Origin: Yoonia sp.
GTDB lineage: Bacteria > Pseudomonadota > Alphaproteobacteria > Rhodobacterales > Rhodobacteraceae
NCBI GenBank assembly: GCA_020627605.1
Contig: JAHDGO010000097.1
Span: 1-7,404 of the forward strand
Length of the DNA: 7,404 nt
Direction: 5' to 3'
Part shown: piece by piece, positions 1-5,296 of the stretch
How positions within the stretch are numbered: the stretch's first letter is position 1
Layout: every line of letters starts with the position of its first letter
Program-made: the position numbers and the translations under genes
Notes under the pieces: generated by a model
The model's input: the letters and a program-made list of their open reading frames with translations, nothing else
Databases searched by the model: none
What the model was told of the DNA's origin: nothing

Positions 1-902
1 TCTGTCACCGGGTGTTCCACCTGCAAACGGGTGTTCATTTCAAGGAAATAGAAATTACGGTCACCATCGACAATGAATTCCACCGTACCGGCGCTGGTGT
101 ATCCCACCGCTTGGGCAAGCGCTGTGGACTGTTCGCCCATCGCCTTGCGCGTGGCCTCATCGAGAAACGGGCTTGGCGCCTCTTCGATAACTTTCTGGTT
201 GCGGCGCTGGATCGAACATTCACGCTCATGCAGATAAACAGCATTGCCATGGCTGTCGCAGAGGACCTGAATTTCGATGTGGCGCGGCTGGGTGACGAAT
301 TTCTCGATAAAGATCCGGTCGTCGCCAAAACTGCTGGCCGCCTCGTTCTTGGAAGACTGAAAGCCCTCGCGCGCCTCGGCGTCGTTCCATGCGATGCGCA
401 TCCCCTTGCCGCCGCCCCCGGCAGAAGCCTTGATCATTACCGGATAACCGATCTCGTTGGAAATCTTCACCGCCTCATCGGCATCCGCGATCAGACCCAT
501 GTACCCCGGCACGGTCGAGACATTGGCCTCCTGCGCGATCTTCTTGGATGTGATCTTGTCGCCCATCGCCTCAATCGCCCCTTTGGGCGGACCGATGAAG
601 GCAACGCCTGCGGCCTCCAGCGCGTCGGCGAATTTGGGGTTTTCAGACAGGAAGCCATAGCCGGGATGTACCGCCTCTGCGCCGGTGTCCTTGATCGCCT
701 GCATCACCTTGTCGATGACGATATAGGACTGGTTGGCGGGGGACGGGCCGATATGGACGGCCTCATCGGCCATCTTCACATGCAGCGCGTTGCGGTCGGC
801 ATCCGAATAGATCGCCACCGTCTGAATACCCATCTTGCGGGCGGTCTTGATGACCCGGCAGGCAATCTCGCCACGGTTGGCAATCAGGATTTTCTTGAAC
901 AT
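1..902 (-). CDS. pccA: Propionyl-CoA carboxylase alpha subunit (biotin carboxylase part), 3' truncated by window edge
   Basis: This is the ATP-dependent biotin carboxylase subunit, which carboxylates biotin for transfer to propionyl-CoA by the beta subunit in the cytoplasm. Reading the reverse strand from 902 gives 300 uninterrupted residues plus part of the next codon. The N-terminal biotin carboxylase fold starts [16 protein letters not shown] (2-17). [12 protein letters not shown] is at about 78-89, the ATP-grasp glycine-rich loop [11 protein letters not shown] at about 158-168, [13 protein letters not shown] at about 225-237, and the catalytic [13 protein letters not shown] at 288-300. 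The frame is open to the window edge, so the remaining C-terminal biotin carboxylase part and the biotinyl domain should lie beyond it. The start is supported by GAGGGG (911-916) eight bases before the ATG. A terminator hairpin sits immediately upstream. The fold alone also fits acetyl- or methylcrotonyl-CoA carboxylase; nearby pccB and pccR favour propionyl-CoA. Confidence 0.93.
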   Translation of the reverse strand, partial: MFKKILIANRGEIACRVIKTARKMGIQTVAIYSDADRNALHVKMADEAVHIGPSPANQSYIVIDKVMQAIKDTGAEAVHPGYGFLSENPKFADALEAAGVAFIGPPKGAIEAMGDKITSKKIAQEANVSTVPGYMGLIADADEAVKISNEIGYPVMIKASAGGGGKGMRIAWNDAEAREGFQSSKNEAASSFGDDRIFIEKFVTQPRHIEIQVLCDSHGNAVYLHERECSIQRRNQKVIEEAPSPFLDEATRKAMGEQSTALAQAVGYTSAGTVEFIVDGDRNFYFLEMNTRLQVEHPVT

Positions 903-923
903 TCTCTTTGCCCCTCAAACACG

Positions 924-958
924 AAAAACCGCCGCCGGGGTGCATCCCCGACGGCGGT
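924..958 (-). terminator. Rho-independent terminator after the lipoprotein gene, directly before pccA
   Basis: On the minus strand the two arms (928-940 and 946-958) pair over 13 positions, with one G-U wobble and a 5-nt loop (941-945). Five consecutive T residues follow at once (928 to 924, the first of them shared with the outermost base pair). This is the canonical form for the lipoprotein gene, whose stop lies about 40 bp upstream. The T-tract ends only 21 bp before the pccA ATG, and the pccA ribosome binding site begins 7 bp after it. No room is left for a promoter between them, so the hairpin may also act as a leader or attenuator for pccA. Confidence 0.85.
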
Positions 959-999
959 CTTCAGAATTGTTGCGTCCGGTCAGGACGCAGATGTCTTGC

Positions 1000-1206
1000 T
1001 TAACGGCAGCCGTTGATGCCTGCGTCGTCACACAGCACGCCTGCAGCGGCACCAGCCAATGCTGTACCTGTTGGATCTGTGCCCAGAACGTTTGCAGCCA
1101 CAACGCCTGCACCTGCGCCGGCAACGCCGCGCTCCAGATCACCTTCGAGGCAACCTGCCAAACCAAATACTGCCACTGTCGCGAGGATGATTGATGTCTT
1201 TTGCAT
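1000..1206 (-). CDS. Small glycine/alanine-rich lipoprotein, 68 aa
   Basis: The product begins with a short lipoprotein signal peptide: Q2, K3, a hydrophobic stretch, then a lipobox L16-A17-G18-C19. Lipidation at C19 would leave a mature peptide of about 50 residues. Residue +2 is Leu rather than Asp, which by the Escherichia coli rule would favour the outer membrane. The mature part has glycine/alanine repeats (VAGAGAGVVAANVLG and ALAGAAAGVL) resembling the glycine-zipper segments of small envelope lipoproteins. It ends with two further cysteines (C59 and C67) that could form a disulfide. The ribosome binding site is weak (CAGG about 10 bases upstream). The gene ends just before a strong terminator and looks like its own transcription unit lodged between the carboxylase genes. 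The lipoprotein call is firm; the function is not known. Confidence 0.8.
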   Translation of the reverse strand: MQKTSIILATVAVFGLAGCLEGDLERGVAGAGAGVVAANVLGTDPTGTALAGAAAGVLCDDAGINGCR

Positions 1207-1552
1207 AATCTTGAACCTGTTTTTGTTTCTTGGATGCCACCTGAATTGGCGCGATCCGCAGGCAGATCAATAGCGAAATCGCCATGATATCCAATATCAA
1301 CGCTTTTTTCATGCTGCGATGGGCGAAAAACCGTCATCGGCCTGCTTGGTGAGTAAGCAGGCCGATCAGGGGAAGGGTAACGGTGTAGTAGAGAGTTTGC
1401 AGCGCCGTTGTTGCTGGAACGAAGCGCTACCTGATCAACTTTGCTGCAAAGCCCCTGCCCTGAAAAGCCACCATCGACGCAGCCCGGCGCATCGGCGGAT
1501 TCCCGCCTAGATTGCGCGGAAGAGATCGCATGCACGTTCACAAACCCCACCA
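1207..1552. other. 346-bp stretch between two small minus-strand genes
   Basis: I see no convincing gene here. The stretch holds a hairpin with a T-tract (1326-1366), a 13-bp palindrome CTTTGCTGCAAAG (1439-1451), a small GGCGG/CCGCC hairpin (1493-1506), and presumably the promoter of the lipoprotein gene in 1207-1325. TTGATA (1295-1300) could be a -35 element, but its best partner is 19-20 bases away and poor, so no promoter is called. A 57-codon ORF starting at 1312 lacks a ribosome binding site and runs into the lipoprotein gene in another frame. Confidence 0.5.
1326..1366 (-). terminator. Probable terminator: 12-bp perfect stem with downstream T-tract
   Basis: ATCGGCCTGCTT (1336-1347) pairs perfectly with AAGCAGGCCGAT (1355-1366) around a 7-nt loop. 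On the minus strand the stem is followed by GACGG and then five T residues (1330-1326). The 5-nt gap before the T-tract is not canonical, although an imperfect extension of the stem (CC with GG) can bring it close. It would end transcripts from the 120-residue gene at 1553-1915, leaving a 3' untranslated region of about 190 nt, or end a separate small RNA. Confidence 0.6.
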
Positions 1553-1915
1553 TTACAGCACCTGATCCGGGAAATTGCGGCGCGCGACCTCAACATCGAT
1601 ACGCAACAGCGCCTCATAGCTGGCCGGGTCAAAGGGGTCTTCGGCGGGAATCACCTCGCGCCCAAACAGCCAGCTCAGGCGGCCAGCATCCAGATTACCG
1701 CGGACAAAGGGCTCCTCGCCAAAATGCTCCCACAGGGCCTGCATAAAGCCTGCGTCGGCGCGTTTGTCCGCCGGGCGGCGATCGGGATAGCGGATGCGTT
1801 CGGTGATTTCCGTCGCCCCCGCCTTGTTGGCGCGGCGCAGGGTAAACTGAAAATCCGTGCCCGGCAGACGGCCGGGAAAGCCACGGTGCTTTTCCATATC
1901 GGGAAGATTAGCCAT
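1553..1915 (-). CDS. Conserved-looking hypothetical protein, 120 aa
   Basis: I do not recognise a family. The predicted protein is soluble, with no signal peptide or membrane segment, and is rich in charged residues (many Arg, Asp and Glu). It has an early GFPGRLPGTDFQFTLRRANK stretch (about 12-31), a basic middle (RIRYPDRRPADKR), an aromatic MQALWEHFGEEPFVRGN block, and an acidic proline-containing IPAEDPFDPASYEALL segment. The start at 1915 is supported by a GGGGGG run six bases upstream. The reading frame looks coding: third positions are GC-rich and the residue composition is balanced. It lies on the same strand as pccB and pccA, 6 bp after the end of an intergenic region with a GC-rich hairpin. 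Its position between the subunit genes is the only hint of function. Confidence 0.72.
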   Translation of the reverse strand: MANLPDMEKHRGFPGRLPGTDFQFTLRRANKAGATEITERIRYPDRRPADKRADAGFMQALWEHFGEEPFVRGNLDAGRLSWLFGREVIPAEDPFDPASYEALLRIDVEVARRNFPDQVL

Positions 1916-1941
1916 GGATCACCCCCCAAGGCTGCGGGGTC

Positions 1942-1965
1942 AGGACGGGCCCAAAGGCCCGCCCC
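1942..1965 (-). other. GC-rich stem-loop between two small genes
   Basis: CGGGCC (1946-1951) and GGCCCG (1956-1961) pair around a 4-nt loop. On the minus strand the stem extends to ten pairs through G-C and G-U pairs. It lies 6 bp after the stop of the putative 48-residue ORF and about 27 bp before the start of the 120-residue gene. No T-tract follows on the minus strand. On the plus strand TTTT follows (1966-1969), but there is no plus-strand gene to terminate. It could be an mRNA-stabilising or processing element. Confidence 0.5.
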
Positions 1966-1971
1966 TTTTGA

Positions 1972-2118
1972 TCAGTCGCGCACGAGGTGCGCGTAAGTGA
2001 CCGGGTTCGCAGCAGCGCTGTCTGACGTGACGCGCAGCGGCCCCCGGTCGTGACTGCCTGAGACAGCGACCAACGCCAAAAGCGCAGCAGCTGCAAAGGC
2101 CATACTTCCGTGAAACAT
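1972..2118 (-). CDS. Possible small exported or membrane-anchored protein, 48 aa
   Basis: This short ORF reads MFHGSMAFAAAALLALVAVSG, then a hydrophilic tail ending NPVTYAHLVRD. The hydrophobic segment at about residues 6-20 resembles a signal peptide or membrane anchor, and an internal Met6 is an alternative start. A GGCAGG sequence lies eight bases before the ATG. About three-quarters of the codons end in G or C, slightly better than the competing frame across the same bases. It falls after the probable pccB terminator, so it would need its own promoter. No homology or domain is recognised. If it is not real, 1916-2323 is a 408-bp stretch containing only the hairpins described. Confidence 0.4.
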   Translation of the reverse strand: MFHGSMAFAAAALLALVAVSGSHDRGPLRVTSDSAAANPVTYAHLVRD

Positions 2119-2279
2119 GCGGTTTGCCTGCCTTCAATGATACAGAGCCTTGGGTGATCTGCGCCACCTTGGCCCTTTTGCTGAGCGGTCGTATCGCCGC
2201 CTGGCACAGGCATAACCGTATCGCGGCACGGCACAAACACCGATTGGCCAAAGGGCAGCCGTTTTCGGCCAACCGTGCC
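2119..2279. other. Intergenic stretch without a supported gene
   Basis: Several overlapping frames are open here on both strands, but none has both a ribosome binding site and a protein-like composition. It would have to contain the promoter for the small ORF ending at 1972 and the 120-residue gene, if pccB transcription stops at 2280-2299. I could not pick out a confident promoter. Confidence 0.35.
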
Positions 2280-2299
2280 AAAAACCGCGCAGGCCGCGG
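2280..2299 (-). terminator. Probable rho-independent terminator of pccB
   Basis: On the minus strand CCGCG and CGCGG (2295-2299 and 2285-2289) form a five-pair all-GC stem with a 5-nt loop, followed directly by five T residues (2284-2280). It lies about 25 bp beyond the pccB stop codon. The stem is short but very stable for its length. It suggests that pccB is monocistronic and not co-transcribed with the small genes or pccA. Confidence 0.55.
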
Positions 2300-2323
2300 C
2301 AAGGGATGTGCAAAAACCGGCCA

Positions 2324-3853
2324 TCACAGCGGAATATTATCGTGCTTTTTCCACGGCACATGCGCCTGCTTGGTGCGCAAGGATGCAAAGGCCCGGCACA
2401 CCCGCTTGCGCGTGGAATGGGGCATGATCACCTCGTCAATCACGCCCTTTTCTGCGGCAACAAACGGGTTGGCAAAGCGGTCTTCGTAGTCCTGCGTGTG
2501 CTTGGCGATCTTGTCAGGGTCACCCAGATCTGCGCGGTGGATGATCTCTGTTGCACCTTTGGCCCCCATCACGGCAATTTCGGACGTGGGCCAAGCATAG
2601 TTGAAATCTCCGCGCAGATGCTTTGACGCCATGACCACATAGGCCCCACCATAGGCCTTGCGGGTGATGACCGTGACCTTGGGCACCGTCGCCTCTCCAT
2701 ATGCGAAGAGCAGCTTCGCGCCATGCTTGATAACGCCGCCATATTCCTGGCTGGTGCCGGGCAGAAAGCCGGGCACATCGACCAGTGACAGGATCGGAAT
2801 TTCAAAGGCATCGCAGAAGCGCACGAAGCGCGCCGCCTTGCGCGAGCTGTCAATATCCAGACAGCCTGCCAGCACCATCGGCTGATTGGCCACGACACCA
2901 ACGGTTGACCCTTCCATACGGATAAACCCGGTCAGGATATTCTTGGCGAATTCTTCCTGTATCTCGTAGAAATCGCCTTCGTCGGCCAGCTTTTCGATCA
3001 GCTCTTTCATGTCATAGGGCGTGTTCGGGTTGTCGGGGACAAGCGTATCAAGGCTGTCCTCGACCCGGTTCACATCATCGAAGAACGGGCGCACAGGGGC
3101 CTTTTGCCGATTGTTGAGTGGCAGGAAATCGACCAGCCGGCGCACCTCGGCCAAGGCCTCGACATCATTTTCGAACGCCGCATCAGCGACAGAGGATTTC
3201 TTGGTATGGGTCGTGGCCCCGCCAAGTTCTTCGGCTGTGACCTGTTCATTGGTTACGGTCTTGACCACGTCAGGCCCGGTAACAAACATGTAAGAGCTGT
3301 CTTTGACCATGAAGATGAAGTCGGTCATCGCTGGCGAGTAAACCGCCCCACCCGCGCAAGGCCCCATGATCAGGCTGATCTGCGGCACCACGCCGGATGC
3401 GGTGATGTTGCGCTGAAAAATCTCGCCATAGGCGGCAAGACTTGCGACACCTTCCTGAATGCGCGCGCCACCTGAATCGTTGATCCCGATGATCGGCGCG
3501 CCGTTCTGCACCGCCATATCCATGATCTTGCAGATCTTCTGGCCGTGCGTCTCTGACACGGACCCCCCCATGACGGTAAAATCCTGCGAGAAGACATAGA
3601 CCAGCCGCCCGTTGATTGTGCCCCAGCCAGTGACAACGCCGTCGCCCGCTGGGCGCTCTTTCTCCATCCCGAAATCGGTGCAGCGGTGGGCGACGAACAT
3701 GTCAAACTCTTCGAACGACCCCGCATCCAGCAGCAGCTCGACGCGTTCGCGTGCCGTCAGCTTGCCCTTTTTGTGCTGGCTCTCGATCCGGCGTGCGCCG
3801 CCGCCCAAGCGGGCCGCTTCGCGCCGGGTTTCCAGTTCCTGCAAGACATCCAT
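2324..3853 (-). CDS. pccB: Propionyl-CoA carboxylase beta subunit (carboxyltransferase), 509 aa
   Basis: This subunit transfers the carboxyl group from carboxybiotin to propionyl-CoA, giving (S)-methylmalonyl-CoA; it forms an alpha6beta6-type complex in characterised family members. The full length and both crotonase-like halves are present. The N-terminal half has [19 protein letters not shown] (96-114), the oxyanion-hole segment [12 protein letters not shown] (124-135) and [16 protein letters not shown] (164-179). The C-terminal half has [21 protein letters not shown] (358-378, containing G372/G373) and [13 protein letters not shown] (399-411). The protein ends in KHDNIPL, which as I recall is typical of PccB. 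The start at 3853 has a strong GGGAGGG ribosome binding site six bases upstream. A longer TTG start at 3925 would run through the operator and is rejected. The gene diverges from the MFS gene across a PccR-like operator and is followed by a probable terminator. Substrate is inferred from context. Confidence 0.96.
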   Translation of the reverse strand: MDVLQELETRREAARLGGGARRIESQHKKGKLTARERVELLLDAGSFEEFDMFVAHRCTDFGMEKERPAGDGVVTGWGTINGRLVYVFSQDFTVMGGSVSETHGQKICKIMDMAVQNGAPIIGINDSGGARIQEGVASLAAYGEIFQRNITASGVVPQISLIMGPCAGGAVYSPAMTDFIFMVKDSSYMFVTGPDVVKTVTNEQVTAEELGGATTHTKKSSVADAAFENDVEALAEVRRLVDFLPLNNRQKAPVRPFFDDVNRVEDSLDTLVPDNPNTPYDMKELIEKLADEGDFYEIQEEFAKNILTGFIRMEGSTVGVVANQPMVLAGCLDIDSSRKAARFVRFCDAFEIPILSLVDVPGFLPGTSQEYGGVIKHGAKLLFAYGEATVPKVTVITRKAYGGAYVVMASKHLRGDFNYAWPTSEIAVMGAKGATEIIHRADLGDPDKIAKHTQDYEDRFANPFVAAEKGVIDEVIMPHSTRKRVCRAFASLRTKQAHVPWKKHDNIPL

Positions 3854-3915
3854 GATGTGCCCTCCCATCAATGCTGCAACTGGATAGCGCCCTGAGCACC
3901 GCAAAGGGAATGCGT

Positions 3916-3968
3916 AAATTTGCAAATTTTGTGCTTTGCCAAGTTCATTATTTGCAAAATTGCAAATA
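3916..3968. promoter_or_regulatory. Probable PccR operator cluster between pccB and the MFS gene
   Basis: The region contains AAATTTGCAAATTT (3916-3929), a perfect 14-bp palindrome, and TATTTGCAA-AA-TTGCAAATA (3949-3968), a 20-bp inverted repeat with perfect 9-bp arms. TTTGC units start at 3919, 3935 and 3951, exactly 16 bp apart; the middle one, TTTGCCAA, has one mismatch to TTTGCAAA. From memory, TTTGCAAA is the motif linked to PccR binding at the R. sphaeroides pccB promoter. The cluster is markedly more A+T-rich than its surroundings and lies 63 to 115 bp upstream of the pccB start and 30 to 82 bp upstream of the MFS start. It could therefore control both genes. The exact promoter hexamers are not clear. 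Confidence 0.8.
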
Positions 3969-3997
3969 TCTGTGCATCTGCGCAGAGAGGTCCCGCA

Positions 3998-5245
3998 ATG
4001 GACAAGTGTGATGTGCCACTCTACATCAGGTCAATGACCGCACTCCCCGCCATCCGTTTTCTTGATCGCACAACGCCGCCACATATCGTGACGCTGGTGC
4101 TGATCACCGGTATGTCCGCGCTCAGCATGTCGGTTTTCCTGCCGTCATTGGCAGCGATGACCAGCTATTTCGACACCGACTATGCGATCATGCAGATTGC
4201 GGTCTCTGGCTATCTGGCGGCAACGGCCGTCTTGCAGGTCTTCATAGGCCCGATTTCCGACAGGTTCGGGCGGCGCAAGCTGGTGCTTGGCTCGCTGATC
4301 CTGTTTGTGGTGGCGACCTTCGGCGCGATGATGGCCACCACGGTTGAGGTCTTTCTTTTCTTCCGCATCATGCAGGCGGCTGTGGCGACATCCATGGCAC
4401 TGAGCCGGGCCATTGTCCGCGATATCGTCCCGCAGGATCAGGCGGCTTCGATGATTGGCTATGTGACCATGGGCATGGCGCTTGTGCCGATGATCGGCCC
4501 GATGATCGGCGGCGTGCTGGAACAGGCCTTTGCCTGGCAGGCGACCTTTGTCCTGCTTGCCGTTGCCGGCATGGCCACCTTTGCACTGGCCTACGCCGAC
4601 CTGGGCGAAACCATCGCTGGCGAGGGCACGGGGTTTGCTGAACAGTTTCGCACCTATCCTGAACTCCTCCGCTCGCCGCGGTTCTGGGGCTATGTGCTTT
4701 GTGCGGCCTTCGGGTCTGGCGCATTCTTTTCGCTGCTGGGCGGTGCATCATTTGTTGCCAACGATATCTTTGGCCTGTCACCACTGTGGAGCGGGGTAGC
4801 TCTGGGCGCCCCCGCTGTGGGCTATGCTTTCGGCAACTACCTGTCAGGGCGGTTTTCCGTGCGCATGGGCATCAACTGGATGGCTGCGATCGGCTGTGTG
4901 GTGACGATCATCGGACTGGGCGCATCAGCCATCCTGACCTTTTCAGGCGTCAGTCACCCGCTGAATTTCTTTGGCTTCTGCGTCTTTCTGGGGCTGGGCA
5001 ACGGGATGATGCTGCCCAATGTCATGGCGGGTTCTATCTCTGTCAGGCCACACCTGGCGGGCACGGCCAGCGGGCTTGGCGGTGCAATCATGATCGCTGG
5101 TGGTGCTGCCCTGTCGCAATTTGCTGGCGGCATCCTGACGGTGGAATCCGGTGCGCTGCCATTGCAATTGCTGATGCTGCTGGTGTCTGTGCTGGGCCTT
5201 TTGTCGATCCTTTTTGTGATCTGGCGGGAAAAGCGGATCGCTTGA
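3998..5245 (+). CDS. MFS exporter, Bcr/CflA (drug:H+ antiporter) type, 415 aa
   Basis: This is an inner-membrane major facilitator with roughly 12 hydrophobic segments. MFS motif [12 protein letters not shown] (84-94), lies in the loop between segments 2 and 3. The adjoining [14 protein letters not shown] and later [21 protein letters not shown] resemble the Bcr/CflA subfamily, which exports drugs, sulfonamides or small metabolites by proton antiport. The start at 3998 has AGAGAGG seven bases upstream. ATG at 4034 (MTALPAIRF, 403 aa) is a serious alternative, since MFS homologues often begin close to the first helix, but its AGG lies only three bases away. A TTG at 3920 is unlikely because it is inside the operator. 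It diverges from pccB, is followed 51 bp later by pccR, and probably shares a transcript with it. The substrate is unknown; export of an organic acid is speculative. Confidence 0.9.
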   Translation: MDKCDVPLYIRSMTALPAIRFLDRTTPPHIVTLVLITGMSALSMSVFLPSLAAMTSYFDTDYAIMQIAVSGYLAATAVLQVFIGPISDRFGRRKLVLGSLILFVVATFGAMMATTVEVFLFFRIMQAAVATSMALSRAIVRDIVPQDQAASMIGYVTMGMALVPMIGPMIGGVLEQAFAWQATFVLLAVAGMATFALAYADLGETIAGEGTGFAEQFRTYPELLRSPRFWGYVLCAAFGSGAFFSLLGGASFVANDIFGLSPLWSGVALGAPAVGYAFGNYLSGRFSVRMGINWMAAIGCVVTIIGLGASAILTFSGVSHPLNFFGFCVFLGLGNGMMLPNVMAGSISVRPHLAGTASGLGGAIMIAGGAALSQFAGGILTVESGALPLQLLMLLVSVLGLLSILFVIWREKRIA

Positions 5246-5252
5246 CGCGGGG

Positions 5253-5288
5253 TTTGCAGTGGCTAATGCTGGCCAGCAAATCTGCAAA
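5253..5288. promoter_or_regulatory. Candidate PccR autoregulatory site before pccR
   Basis: TTTGCA (5253-5258) is followed by a 12-bp palindrome TGCTGGCCAGCA (5267-5278) and a GCAAATCTGCAAA doublet (5276-5288). The doublet repeats the GCAAA-N3-GCAAA spacing found in the pccB operator (3954-3966). It overlaps the pccR ribosome binding site (AAAGG, 5286-5290), where a bound protein would be expected to repress. This is inference from motif similarity; the match to a full TTTGCAAA is poorer than at pccB. Confidence 0.5.
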
Positions 5289-5296
5289 GGTGCCCC

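Noticed and set aside
12..1016. 334-codon plus-strand ORF opposite pccA
   Set aside because: It is antisense to the clear biotin carboxylase motifs of pccA and crosses the terminator. Long antisense frames are common in GC-rich coding DNA.
1139..1312. 57-codon minus-strand ORF beginning MKKALILDIMAISLLIC with a hydrophobic N-terminus
   Set aside because: It has no ribosome binding site, and its second half lies in the lipoprotein gene in a different frame, giving an unlikely peptide.
915..1553. 212-codon minus-strand ORF across the lipoprotein gene
   Set aside because: It reads through two terminator-like hairpins and the lipoprotein gene in the wrong frame, with no domain-like sequence.
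1908..2327. 139-codon minus-strand ORF whose ATG at 2324 overlaps the pccB stop (TGATG)
   Set aside because: The overlap suggests translational coupling, but a probable terminator (2280-2299) lies inside its first codons, the composition is poor (many Cys, Arg and Trp), and it overlaps the start of the better-supported gene at 1915.
2124..2489. 121-codon plus-strand ORF with a short hydrophobic stretch
   Set aside because: It overlaps the 3' end of pccB in antisense, is very rich in His and Arg after the hydrophobic part, and has no ribosome binding site I could see.
3920..3997. N-terminal extension of the MFS gene from a TTG codon at 3920
   Set aside because: It would place coding sequence over the operator palindromes, and the added residues precede the first membrane helix without resembling the family. 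ATG 3998 has a ribosome binding site.
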